This document shows, in pieces, positions 27,171-36,298 of a stretch of DNA of 64,000 nt. Made by a program: the position numbers and the translations under genes. How positions within the stretch are numbered: position 1 is the first letter of the stretch; each line of letters opens with the position of its first letter. The stretch comes from Leptotrichia sp. oral taxon 221 (lineage in GTDB: Bacteria > Fusobacteriota > Fusobacteriia > Fusobacteriales > Leptotrichiaceae), in the NCBI RefSeq assembly GCF_018128245.1, contig NZ_CP072378.1:930001-994000 (forward strand), written 5' to 3'. The notes beneath the pieces are model-generated. The model was given only the letters and a program-made list of their open reading frames with translations. It made no database searches and had not been told where the DNA came from.

Positions 27171-28373
27171 TTAACATTTTTTATCCTCAATAAATTCCTT
27201 TTTTAAATTTTCAGGAATATTTTCATCGATGTCTTTCTTTTCGTCTTTTCCTTTATTAGAATTTTTATCAGGAGTAACAAAATCATCAAATATTTCTTTG
27301 AAAAATCCAATTTCTAATTCTTTTGAAAATACATTTTTTAAAATAATCATAACAACTGGACCAACTAAAAATCCAGAAACTCCTAAAATTTTGAATCCAG
27401 AATACATAGAAATTAAAGTTATCAAAGGATGAACTCCAATATTTTCACTAATTAATTTTGGTTCTAACATCTGTCTAACAGATAACACGATGAAATAAAC
27501 AATAAGAATTCCAACTGCTAGTTTAAAATCACCAAGAAGTATTGCGAGTACAACCCAAGGAAGTAAAATCGCACCTGCTCCTAAGATTGGCAACGCATCA
27601 ATTATACAAATAATGATTGACATTAATAATGGATAATGAACGTTAAATTTTAAAAATGATAATAAATTTAATAAAGTCAATAATTCAAAAAAACAAAGAG
27701 TCATCAAGATTAATTGTGCTTTTATGTAAGAACCTAAAACTGTAAACATTTCTCTTTTGATATTATAAATTTTTTCTAACCAAATGCTTGGAAATTGTTT
27801 TTCTAAGAAACTAACAATTTGCGTTTTATCAAGACTTATGAAAAATGTAGAAAGTATCATAATACAGGTATAAAGTATCAATGTTGGTATAGAAGTAATA
27901 AAACCAATAAGTTTATTAATAAATAATCCAGCTTGTCTAGCACCTTTTGAAATAAAACCATTTATAATATTTTTGGCTTCATTTGTAAATCCTTCTGGCA
28001 ATTGTCCTAAATAAGAATAAACTGTATCAACTGAATGATTCCATAAATTTTTAGCTTCTTCAGAATAATAATCTAAACTATTTGATAATTTATAAATTTC
28101 TTCAAATAATTTTAGCGAAGCAAGAACAATAGAACCTAAAAATATTCCTAAAAATAGCACTATTGAAATAATAGTTGCCAATTTATGAGAAAAATTAAAT
28201 CGCTTTTTCAGAAAATTAGCAAACGGCTGTGTCAATATTGAAAAAATTAAACCTAGTAAAAAAGGAAATAAAAAAAGACCCAATTTAAAACCTATAAATA
28301 CAACTAGCAAAACTAAAGCAATATACACTATAAAATATAATTTTTTAAAATCAAAACTCTTGTAACTTGCCAT
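27171..28373 (-). CDS. AI-2E family (PerM-like) transporter
   Basis: 400 residues with about eight hydrophobic helices in the AI-2E exporter/PerM pattern: an N-terminal pair, a soluble middle (about 80-150), and C-terminal motifs DALPILGAGAILLPW and EPKLISENIGVHPLITL, which are conserved in this family. The C-terminal 50 residues are charged and cytoplasmic. Members export small molecules or act as Na+/H+ antiporters; the substrate here is unknown. Confidence 0.88.
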   Translation of the reverse strand: MASYKSFDFKKLYFIVYIALVLLVVFIGFKLGLFLFPFLLGLIFSILTQPFANFLKKRFNFSHKLATIISIVLFLGIFLGSIVLASLKLFEEIYKLSNSLDYYSEEAKNLWNHSVDTVYSYLGQLPEGFTNEAKNIINGFISKGARQAGLFINKLIGFITSIPTLILYTCIMILSTFFISLDKTQIVSFLEKQFPSIWLEKIYNIKREMFTVLGSYIKAQLILMTLCFFELLTLLNLLSFLKFNVHYPLLMSIIICIIDALPILGAGAILLPWVVLAILLGDFKLAVGILIVYFIVLSVRQMLEPKLISENIGVHPLITLISMYSGFKILGVSGFLVGPVVMIILKNVFSKELEIGFFKEIFDDFVTPDKNSNKGKDEKKDIDENIPENLKKEFIEDKKC

Positions 28374-28598
28374 AAATCACTCCTTTATTTTTAAATTTTT
28401 ATAGTTAAATTATATAATAAATGTGAGAAATTGTAAATACAATATTTATCAAACGAGATATTGAATAAATATTATGTTATAATTATTACTTTACAACTTT
28501 AAAAAAAATAATCAATTGTCCACTTATAAAAATGACAAATTTCTTGTTTGAATTTTATTGAAATCATTGATTTTAAAATATGAAGATTGTTTACAATA

Positions 28599-28626
28599 TT
28601 GACAATAGAAAAAATAACGGTATACT
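28599..28626 (+). promoter_or_regulatory. promoter of the cas4-cas1-cas2 operon
   Basis: A consensus TTGACA (28599-28604), 16-bp spacer and TATACT (28621-28626) lie 43 bp before cas4 in the divergent gap 28374-28669. The rest of this gap is AT-rich without recognisable genes. Confidence 0.75.
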
Positions 28627-28669
28627 TTTAATAAATAAAATAAAGATTAGTAACCGAAGGTGATACAAA

Positions 28670-29158
28670 ATGAAAATAACAGGATTGATGATAAACTATT
28701 ATTTTGTTTGCAAACGAAAGTTGTGGTATAATTCACGAAATATTAATCTTGAAGAAGACAATGAAAATGTTCAAATGGGGAAATTGATTGATGAAAATAG
28801 TTATAACTTGGAAACGAAACAAATAATGATAGAAGAAACTGTAAATATTGATTTTATTAGGCATTGGAAAGTTATTCATGAGGTTAAAAAAAGTAAATCT
28901 ATTGAAGAAGCAGCTATTTGGCAAGTAAAGTATTATATTTATTTTTTAAAGCAAAGAGGAATTGATATTGAAAAAGGGATCATTGATTATCCTGTGGTTA
29001 AAGAGCGTAAAGAGGTGTTTTTGACATCGGAAGATGAAAAAATATTAAAGAATATTTTAAAAGATATTGAAAAAATTTGTTTAGATGAAAAAATTCCTCC
29101 TGTAATTAATGAAAAAATGTGTAAACAATGTTCCTATTATGAGTTTTGCTATATTTGA
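28670..29158 (+). CDS. cas4: CRISPR adaptation nuclease Cas4
   Basis: 162 residues. Four cysteines (Cys14; Cys151, Cys154, Cys160 in CKQCSYYEFC) form the Fe-S cluster site, and HEVKKSK (Glu71, Lys73) with QVKYY (Gln85, Tyr88) give the RecB-type nuclease core. Cas4 trims prespacers and helps choose PAM and orientation with Cas1-Cas2. GAAGGTGAT lies before ATG. It leads a short adaptation operon, separated from the interference genes by the array. Confidence 0.93.
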   Translation: MKITGLMINYYFVCKRKLWYNSRNINLEEDNENVQMGKLIDENSYNLETKQIMIEETVNIDFIRHWKVIHEVKKSKSIEEAAIWQVKYYIYFLKQRGIDIEKGIIDYPVVKERKEVFLTSEDEKILKNILKDIEKICLDEKIPPVINEKMCKQCSYYEFCYI

Positions 29159-29264
29159 TAATTCTCTAAAAATAAAATTTATTTGAAAATATTTTTAAAA
29201 TTGCTTAAAATTATAAGTTACCAAAAAGTCAAATTACAAAAACTACTAGAAAGGAGGATTCATA

Positions 29265-30257
29265 ATGTCAGAAAGTTATTTCATTTTTTCAAATGGAGAA
29301 TTAAAACGAAAAGATAATGTTATTAGAATTACTGCAGCGGATGGAAGATTTAAAGATATAAAAATTGAAGTTACTCGTGATATTTATCTATTTGGAGAAA
29401 TTTCATTGAATACAAAAGCTCTAAATTATTTGGCACAAAATAAGATTCCAGTTCATATTTTTAATTACTATGGCTTTTATACAGGAACATTTTATCCAAA
29501 AGAATCAAATGTTTCTGGAAAACTTTTTGTAAAACAAGTTGAAAATTATACGGATAATAAAAAAAGAATTGAATTGGCACAATTAATAATTGATGCAGCA
29601 AGTACAAACATTTTGCGAAATTTGAGATATTATCAAGAGCGTGGAAAAGAATTGGAATCAGAAATAATAGATATTAAAGCACTTAGAAAAGGGATTTTTC
29701 GAACAGAAAATGTTGAAGAATTAATGGGAATAGAAGGAAGTATTCGCCGTATTTACTATACTGCGTGGAATACTATTGTAAATCAAGAAATAAATTTTGA
29801 GAAAAGAGTAAAAAGACCGCCTGATAATATGATTAATACAATGATTTCTTTTTTGAATACATTGGTTTATACAGCTTGTTTGTCAGAAATTTATGTGAGC
29901 CAACTGAATCCAACCATAAGTTATTTACATAGCGTTGGTGAAAGAAGGTTTTCTTTATCACTTGATATTTCCGAAGTATTTAAGCCACTTCTAGCAGATA
30001 GAATTATTTTTTCATTATTGAATAAAAAAATGATAACAGAAAAAGATTTTGTAAAAGATTCAAACTATTTCTACATGAAAGAAAATACTCAAAAATTAAT
30101 TTTAAAAACTTTTAACGAAAGATTAGAAACAACGATAAAACACAGAGATTTGAATCGAAAAGTTTCTTATCGTCATTTAATGAGATTAGAAGCATATAAG
30201 TTGGTAAAACATTTATTAGAAGATAAAAAATATGAAGGATTCAAAATATGGTGGTAA
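29265..30257 (+). CDS. cas1: CRISPR integrase Cas1 (type I-B)
   Basis: 330 residues with the metal-binding residues Glu157 (GIEGSIRRIYY), His222 (YLHSVGERRFSL) and Asp234 (SLDISEVFKPLLADR), and the N-terminal beta domain typical of Cas1. AAAGGAGG precedes ATG. Its last bases overlap the region just before cas2, which points to coupled expression. With Cas2 it inserts new spacers at the leader end of the array. Confidence 0.97.
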   Translation: MSESYFIFSNGELKRKDNVIRITAADGRFKDIKIEVTRDIYLFGEISLNTKALNYLAQNKIPVHIFNYYGFYTGTFYPKESNVSGKLFVKQVENYTDNKKRIELAQLIIDAASTNILRNLRYYQERGKELESEIIDIKALRKGIFRTENVEELMGIEGSIRRIYYTAWNTIVNQEINFEKRVKRPPDNMINTMISFLNTLVYTACLSEIYVSQLNPTISYLHSVGERRFSLSLDISEVFKPLLADRIIFSLLNKKMITEKDFVKDSNYFYMKENTQKLILKTFNERLETTIKHRDLNRKVSYRHLMRLEAYKLVKHLLEDKKYEGFKIWW

Positions 30258-30259
30258 TT

Positions 30260-30538
30260 ATGTATATAATTTTAGTTTATGACATTCTTTCTGATGAAAA
30301 TGGAGCCAGAATTTCCAGAAATATATTTAAAATTTGTAAAAAATATTTAACGAATGTTCAAAAATCAGTATTTGAAGGCGAGATAACACCAGTATTATTA
30401 AAAAAATTAAATATAGAACTAGGAAAATTTATTCGCAAAGATAAGGATTCTTTAATAATTTTTAAATCTCGTCAAGAAAAATGGCTAGAAAAAGAATTTT
30501 GGGGAATCGAAGATGATAAAACTTCAAACTTCTTTTAA
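30260..30538 (+). CDS. cas2: CRISPR protein Cas2
   Basis: 92 residues from ATG 30260 (an in-frame ATG at 30248 inside the cas1 end is less likely). MYIILVYDI is the usual Cas2 first strand with the catalytic-position Asp; the ferredoxin fold continues through TNVQKSVFEGEI and DSLIIFKSR. It forms the structural core of the Cas1-Cas2 complex. The leader begins directly after its stop. Confidence 0.95.
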   Translation: MYIILVYDILSDENGARISRNIFKICKKYLTNVQKSVFEGEITPVLLKKLNIELGKFIRKDKDSLIIFKSRQEKWLEKEFWGIEDDKTSNFF

Positions 30539-30540
30539 AC

Positions 30541-30592
30541 AAAATCTGTCGATCTGTAATAACAATAAAAAGCTAATACATCGACAGATTTT
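30541..30592. repeat. 13-bp perfect inverted repeat in the CRISPR leader
   Basis: AAAATCTGTCGAT (30541-30553) and ATCGACAGATTTT (30580-30592) are exact complements around a 26-nt loop, immediately after the cas2 stop. It may be the cas2 terminator or a leader element for integration. Confidence 0.6.
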
Positions 30593-30680
30593 CGGTAATA
30601 TCGACTTTTATTGGATTTTTTGATTGTTATATAAAAAGATAAAAAGAAATTCTTGATAAAAATATATAAAAATATTGTTA

Positions 30681-30709
30681 TCGACAAAAATGAGGAAAAG
30701 TGGTATACT
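30681..30709 (+). promoter_or_regulatory. CRISPR leader promoter
   Basis: TCGACA (30681-30686), a 17-bp spacer and TATACT (30704-30709) end 25 bp before the first repeat, giving a start point about 20 nt upstream of repeat 1. This fixes pre-crRNA transcription on the plus strand, the same direction as the cas genes. Confidence 0.7.
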
Positions 30710-30734
30710 ATATAGGTAGTTTGAGGAAGATTAG

Positions 30735-33689
30735 ATTTAATAGAAACATTTTGTATTGTAAATGAAAAAAATATAAAAAGAATATATGGTATAAGTCTAA
30801 AATTTAATAGAAACATTTTGTATTGTAAATTACATCATCACAACTTTTTCTGTATTCTTGTCAGAGATTTAATAGAAACATTTTGTATTGTAAATATTTA
30901 CATTATCTACATATTTTGAATATATTTCATTATTTAATAGAAACATTTTGTATTGTAAATGTTACACTACAAGTGATTTTCATCGGTGTTGATGTGATTT
31001 AATAGAAACATTTTGTATTGTAAATCGTCAAACAATTTTTCTCTTAATTTCATTCGCTCCTATTTAATAGAAACATTTTGTATTGTAAATGGGGTACATT
31101 TAGAAACGACTCAAAGTTTACTAATTATTTAATAGAAACATTTTGTATTGTAAATTACCGAAAAGCACGATATTGGAGTGGAAGCATTTGATTTAATAGA
31201 AACATTTTGTATTGTAAATACGATTTAACAAGTATCTTTCATTTCTTCTTCTTAAATTTAATAGAAACATTTTGTATTGTAAATATTAAAGTTTTGTCAG
31301 CTTTAGCAGAAATATTTAATATTTAATAGAAACATTTTGTATTGTAAATTGATAAAACACTATTTTCATCATATTGTTATAGAAAATTTAATAGAAACAT
31401 TTTGTATTGTAAATTATTAAATACAATATTGTTGGAAATAACCTTGTTTTATTTAATAGAAACATTTTGTATTGTAAATCTATTAAATTACTTTTCATAG
31501 TCTGCCATCTCCTTGATTTAATAGAAACATTTTGTATTGTAAATATAATAAGTACTTAACTCATACTCTTTCATCTTGACATTTAATAGAAACATTTTGT
31601 ATTGTAAATTATTATTTATTTCTTCTAAATCTTTTTCAGTCAACCATTTAATAGAAACATTTTGTATTGTAAATTTTATTTATTCTCCTAACTTTAAAAT
31701 ATTTTTTTAAATTTAATAGAAACATTTTGTATTGTAAATCCGTGAGAACCATCTCCAATATAAATACTTGATGTTATTTAATAGAAACATTTTGTATTGT
31801 AAATTATAATTCTTTCTCTTTTTCTGTTAAATGTTCTCTCATTTAATAGAAACATTTTGTATTGTAAATTAAGTTCCGCAAAGAATACTCTTCCGTTATT
31901 AAGTATTTAATAGAAACATTTTGTATTGTAAATCTAGAACTTTTATCTTTTTTAAAACTTCTAAAGTCTATTTAATAGAAACATTTTGTATTGTAAATTT
32001 CTCATACAATCTTTTATACCCTTCAATAATTAAATTTAATAGAAACATTTTGTATTGTAAATTATTTAACAGAAACATTAGATAAGAGAGCAAATAAATT
32101 TAATAGAAACATTTTGTATTGTAAATGTTCTTATCTATATATCTAAGTTCATCTAAGTTTAAATTTAATAGAAACATTTTGTATTGTAAATTTGCAGCAG
32201 ATGTAAAACAAGGAATTATTGTAGCAGAATTTAATAGAAACATTTTGTATTGTAAATTTCAAGAGTGTTGTCAATCTTTTCTAAAATTTTATTGATTTAA
32301 TAGAAACATTTTGTATTGTAAATGCAGTTCTACTATGTTTATGTAATCTCTAGGCTTTTATTTAATAGAAACATTTTGTATTGTAAATTTTTGGCTTTAA
32401 TTCGTGAATAAATTCGCCAACCTCATTTAATAGAAACATTTTGTATTGTAAATGGTTACGCAAGACATTTAGACAGAGATAGAGATGGAATTTAATAGAA
32501 ACATTTTGTATTGTAAATATTTTTTCTGCAAACTTTCCTTGTTTTCCATATTGATTTAATAGAAACATTTTGTATTGTAAATCTTTGTTTTTAAATTCTA
32601 AAATTATTTCTCATACTCAATTTAATAGAAACATTTTGTATTGTAAATTCTAACATCTCTACTCTATCATTGTTCTTTAATGCTATTTAATAGAAACATT
32701 TTGTATTGTAAATTTTCTAAATTTCTTATATAATTCATAGTCAAGGTATATTTAATAGAAACATTTTGTATTGTAAATCCAAAAATTTTATTTACTTTTT
32801 TATACTTACATATTATTTAATAGAAACATTTTGTATTGTAAATTAATGATAGTTATCTTACAGAGCCAGATGAGAAATTGATTTAATAGAAACATTTTGT
32901 ATTGTAAATATTTCTTCATTTGATTTGTTTAATTTTTCTTCTAATATTTAATAGAAACATTTTGTATTGTAAATTACAAATATTTATTATTGAATTTAAG
33001 TTTTTTACTAATTTAATAGAAACATTTTGTATTGTAAATCTATTTCCGTATTTTCCCAGTACGGCATAGACCAAGATTTAATAGAAACATTTTGTATTGT
33101 AAATTACCGAAAAGCACGATATTGGAGTGGAAGCATTTGATTTAATAGAAACATTTTGTATTGTAAATGCCGCTTTATTTCCTAATAATTCCTTGAATTT
33201 GTTTGATTTAATAGAAACATTTTGTATTGTAAATGCAGCTCAAAGAGGTAAAGATTTGGAAAAAAATATAATTTAATAGAAACATTTTGTATTGTAAATA
33301 TAAATACATCATAACTTACTAAATTATCTTTTGATATTTAATAGAAACATTTTGTATTGTAAATGTGGAAAAGATATAGAATTTTGTATATTGCTTGTAT
33401 ATTTAATAGAAACATTTTGTATTGTAAATTTCGTTTCTGGGATAAAAGAAGCTATTGCAAGTGTTATTTAATAGAAACATTTTGTATTGTAAATTTTTTT
33501 TAAAGTCATTTTCAAAAAATTTGTTGAACGATTTAATAGAAACATTTTGTATTGTAAATGTCATCAAGGCTTGTTGTTTGCTGTATCTCAAGGCTATTTA
33601 ATAGAAACATTTTGTATTGTAAATTGTTTTAAAAGTATTTATATAACCAGCTTTAGACGCATTTAATAGAAACATTTTGTATTGTAAAT
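30735..33689 (+). CRISPR. type I-B CRISPR array, 46 repeats of 29 nt
   Basis: I count 46 copies of a 29-nt repeat that begins ATTTAATAGAAAC and ends TTTTGTATTGTAAAT, with spacers of 35-38 nt (average period 65). No variant repeat was noticed among these 46. The first starts at 30735 and the last ends at 33689. The last eight bases (TTGTAAAT) fit the 5' handle left by Cas6. The leader is on the cas2 side. Spacer 7 (31156-31190) and spacer 37 (33105-33139) are identical. Spacer 21 carries a repeat-like stretch. A 47th, decayed repeat lies 1.5 kb further on, beyond trapped phage DNA. Confidence 0.99.
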
Positions 33690-34390
33690 GTCTTAACGGT
33701 GAAGTATTTAAAACGGAAAATGCAATGGAAGGAGAAAATTATCCGCCAATGCACCCTCGCTGTAGAAGTACAACTGTTCCTTATGAGTATTCAGATGTTT
33801 TTTCTGATGAACCTGAAAAAGAAGATTTTGAAAATAATGAAAATGAGGGTATAATCAATAATAATGGTACTGTTTTTGTTGAAGGTGGTAGATACAGAAA
33901 TATAGGGAATATTAATGCAACGGAGTATAAAGATGAACCGCTGGAATTGTTGCGAAGATATGAACAAAAAATCGTTAAGAAGAGCAAAGAAAATGCGTTA
34001 GTAATAGCTAAAAATGGAGATATTTATATTTTGAAAGGAGATGAAAATTCAATACCAAGTCATAAGATGACTAAAATTAATTTTGAAGACGCTTTGTATA
34101 CTCACAACCATCCTAAAAATAGTAATCACGAGTGGGGATTTAGCAATGATGATTTTAGTTCGTTCACTAATTTGAAATTGAAATATTTAGCTGCAATTGA
34201 TGAAAAGTATATTCATGAACTGTGTTCGGAAATTTATGATGTCAAAAAACATTTGGAAAGGGTAGAAATTTACATTAAAAACCCTAATGAGCTTTTAAAA
34301 CTTAATGACGAAGAACGAAACAGAATTCTACAGTTGTATTTTGCTTCAGAGAAAAATTTAAGATACAGGAGGTTTAATCATGGATATTAA
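33690..34390 (+). pseudogene. C-terminal fragment of phage minor head protein (SPP1 gp7-like) with HNHP domain
   Basis: The frame enters from repeat 46 (its last bases read Cys-Lys-Cys with the first phage codon) and continues LNGEVF...YPPMHPRCRSTTVP, the C-terminal signature of phage head-morphogenesis proteins of the SPP1 gp7/Mu F type. A second part (about nt 33970-34390) contains ALYTHNHPKNSNHEWGFSNDDF, which resembles a JAB/MPN-type metal site (HxH...SxxD). The N-terminal part of the gene is missing, and any start would be a TTG (33677) inside the repeat, so it is a fragment. Confidence 0.75.
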
Positions 34391-34661
34391 AAATACAACA
34401 TTTTACAAAAATTATATGAAAAACAGAGAAGAACTTAGAGACTTGATGAAAAGAAAAATAGAGAATCAAATAAATAAAGATGAATATGTAAAGAAATATA
34501 TAGAGCTGAATTCGTATAAGTTTACATTTTTAGAATTAAAAAAATCTATAGAGTTAGGTGAACAAATAAGTTTAACTGAGTTTTTCAAAGAATATGAAAA
34601 AGAAAATATAAAAGAAGAAATTTCAAAACTTCATCAAGAGATAGGACTGTGGATACTATAG
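34380..34661 (+). CDS. small phage-derived protein of unknown function
   Basis: 93 residues, charged and helical, starting in the last bases of the head-protein fragment with AGGAGG just upstream (34369-34374). I do not recognise the family. Its placement between a head-morphogenesis protein and a scaffold protein marks it as a phage passenger, possibly paired with the preceding HNHP domain. Confidence 0.55.
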   Translation: MDIKNTTFYKNYMKNREELRDLMKRKIENQINKDEYVKKYIELNSYKFTFLELKKSIELGEQISLTEFFKEYEKENIKEEISKLHQEIGLWIL

Positions 34662-34876
34662 GAGAAATGAAAATAACAAGAGATAATGAAGTGTATAAAA
34701 GTTTTAAGGAATTGCAGGAATTAAAAGAAAAAAATATAGTGGCGTGGGGAATATTTGAAAATGGACAGAGAATTTTTGAACAATTAAAACGGTCTGAGTT
34801 TAAAAATGAGAATCCCTTGACATTTTTACGAAGATTGAAAGAGTTATATTCGAGTGAGAAAAAATCAAAAGAGTAG
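34649..34876 (+). CDS. small phage-derived protein of unknown function
   Basis: 75 residues from GTG 34649 (ATG 34667 is an alternative with TAGGAG directly before it). Lys/Glu-rich, with a single recognisable stretch VAWGIFENGQRIFEQLK. The family is not recognised. It is followed by a rho-independent terminator. Confidence 0.5.
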   Translation: MDTIGEMKITRDNEVYKSFKELQELKEKNIVAWGIFENGQRIFEQLKRSEFKNENPLTFLRRLKELYSSEKKSKE

Positions 34877-34896
34877 TTTAACGACTGCTCTTTTTA
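34867..34896 (+). terminator. rho-independent terminator in phage fragment
   Basis: AAAAGAGTAGT (34867-34877) pairs with ACTGCTCTTTTT (34884-34895), with one G-T pair, followed by a T-rich stretch. Confidence 0.75.
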
Positions 34897-34966
34897 TTTG
34901 TCGTACTGATGGACATTAAACATCTGGATAGAAAATAGTCGACAGACTTTAAATGGGAGGATAATT

Positions 34967-35218
34967 ATGTCAGAAAATACATTTACACAGGAACAAGTAG
35001 ATGAAATGATTAAAGAAAGGATTGCAAGAGAGAGAAAAAAGTTTGAAAGTGAGAAAAAAGAATTGGAGAGAAAGCACGGTGAAACGATTGAAGATTATGA
35101 AACAAGAATCAATAATGCTAATCTTACTGCAGAAGAGAAGTATAATAAGAGCCTTGCTGAACTTCAAAAACAACTTGATACTTCAAATACGGAACTTGCA
35201 ACATTAGTTTTTATTTAA
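34967..35218 (+). pseudogene. N-terminal fragment of phage scaffold protein (DUF4355/GP20-like)
   Basis: The first 80 residues have the form of phage scaffolding proteins: ENTFTQEQVDEMIKERIARE followed by a coiled coil (EKKELERKHGETIEDYE) and NLTAEEKYNKSLAELQKQL. GGGAGG precedes the ATG. The frame runs into the decayed CRISPR repeat, which supplies the stop codon, so the rest of the gene (about half or more) is missing. Confidence 0.8.
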
Positions 35219-35241
35219 TAGAAACATTTTATATTGTAAAT
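35213..35241 (+). repeat. decayed terminal CRISPR repeat (47th)
   Basis: All 29 positions match the array repeat except position 19, where G is replaced by A (TTTTAT for TTTTGT). A mutated last repeat is usual at the leader-distal end of arrays, so this is the original array end, now separated by the phage fragment. Confidence 0.95.
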
Positions 35242-35278
35242 AGACAGTTGAAGCTATTAAAAAAATAAATAACTGATA

Positions 35279-35306
35279 TTGACAAATTTAAAGTGTGGGT
35301 TATACT
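35279..35306 (+). promoter_or_regulatory. promoter of the cas6-cas3 operon
   Basis: TTGACA (35279-35284), a 16-bp spacer and TATACT (35301-35306) stand 30 bp before the small ORF and about 190 bp before cas6. It has the same hexamers and spacing as the cas4 promoter. Confidence 0.78.
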
Positions 35307-35335
35307 AATATTAATACAAAAAAGGAATTCTAAAA

Positions 35336-35467
35336 ATGAGATTTGGAAATACAAAAATAAAATTTAAATTTAGAATTGGTTGGAAGGAAGCAACTAGAAA
35401 AGAAAAGTTTTATGAGATTTTAACTTGGATTAACATTTTGATTGCAGTGATATATTTTTTTAGATAG
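35336..35467 (+). CDS. 43-residue small membrane protein at the head of the cas operon
   Basis: ATG 35336 has AAGGA about 9 bp upstream and opens a 43-codon frame ending at TAG 35465-35467. The N-terminal half is basic (KIKFKFRIGWKEATRKEK) and the C-terminal half is one hydrophobic helix (LTWINILIAVIYFF). It lies between the cas6 operon promoter and cas6 and would be the first gene of the transcript. It is not a known cas gene. Confidence 0.5.
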   Translation: MRFGNTKIKFKFRIGWKEATRKEKFYEILTWINILIAVIYFFR

Positions 35468-35498
35468 TTGTAAATTAATAAAAGAGGGTGAATAAAAT

Positions 35499-36281
35499 AT
35501 GAGATTTAGAATTAATGTTGAATTAATTGAAGGAAACACATTTCCAGTTAATTTTAGGGTTAAAATTTTGCATATGTTGAAAGTTGGGTTGAAAGAATAT
35601 GATAGGGAGATTTTTGAAGAACTTTTTGACTCAACGAAGCAAAAAAATTATACTTGGGCTGTTTATTTTCATGCGATTAAGTTTGAGAAAGAACAAATTT
35701 TATTTTTAAATGAGAATGATAAAAGATTTATAATTAATTTTTCTATTTTTGATAATGTAGATAGTTTAAATATTTATAATGCTTTTTCTAGTATTAGATT
35801 TAAAGAATTTAAAATATCAGATGAAACTAAAGTTAGAATTACTAATATTTCAGTTGTTCAAAGAAAATTTGTAAAAAATAATGTGTTGAATGCGAAAACA
35901 TTGTCACCAGTGGTTTGTAGGGATCACGATAGAGAAACTGAGAAAGATAAATATTATGTAGGAACTGATAAGGAGTTTCCTGTGATTATAAAAAGAAATC
36001 TTTATTTGAGATTGAAAGAAATAATGGGGGAATATGTAGAAAAAGATATTGAAGATTTAGTGATAGATGCGAGTAAAACTAAAAAAGTAGTTGTTAAGCA
36101 TTATGACAAAAGAAGTGCTGCTCAGAAGGAAAGTTCAGAAAAAGAATTTAAGGGAATACTTATTGACGCTTCAGTAGGAACAATAAAATTTGAAGGAAAA
36201 AGTTATCTTTTAGATTATATTTATAGTGCAGGACTTGGAAGTGTGACTGGAAGTGGATTTGGGATGCTTGAAATAATTTAG
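35499..36281 (+). CDS. cas6: CRISPR RNA endonuclease Cas6
   Basis: 260 residues with the Cas6 two-ferredoxin layout: RFRINVELIEGNTFPVNF at the start and the glycine-rich loop AGLGSVTGSGFGMLEII at the very end. It cuts pre-crRNA inside each repeat, leaving an 8-nt 5' handle. His58 (in AVYFHAIKF) is a candidate catalytic residue, unproven. GAGGGTG precedes the ATG. It opens the interference operon. Confidence 0.92.
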   Translation: MRFRINVELIEGNTFPVNFRVKILHMLKVGLKEYDREIFEELFDSTKQKNYTWAVYFHAIKFEKEQILFLNENDKRFIINFSIFDNVDSLNIYNAFSSIRFKEFKISDETKVRITNISVVQRKFVKNNVLNAKTLSPVVCRDHDRETEKDKYYVGTDKEFPVIIKRNLYLRLKEIMGEYVEKDIEDLVIDASKTKKVVVKHYDKRSAAQKESSEKEFKGILIDASVGTIKFEGKSYLLDYIYSAGLGSVTGSGFGMLEII

Positions 36282-36298
36282 TGCGAGAAGGAAGAGAA

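Larger units (their letters stand above)
33690..35212 (+). mobile_element. 1523-bp fragment of phage head genes trapped between CRISPR repeats
   Basis: The segment starts on the base after repeat 46 and ends on the base before the decayed terminal repeat. It encodes, in phage order, the C-terminus of an SPP1 gp7-type minor head protein, two small proteins, a terminator and the N-terminal part of a scaffold protein. Both outer genes are cut at the repeat borders. It occupies the position of a single spacer. Confidence 0.85.

Noticed and set aside
30535-33591. Minus-strand frames with repeated TIQNVSIK/FLLN peptides
   Set aside because: These are the CRISPR repeat read in reverse; they have no ribosome binding sites and cover the array.
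33661-35241. A very long spacer inserted by Cas1-Cas2
   Set aside because: The integrase measures spacers of about 36 bp; a 1.5-kb insertion by that route is implausible, so recombination is preferred.
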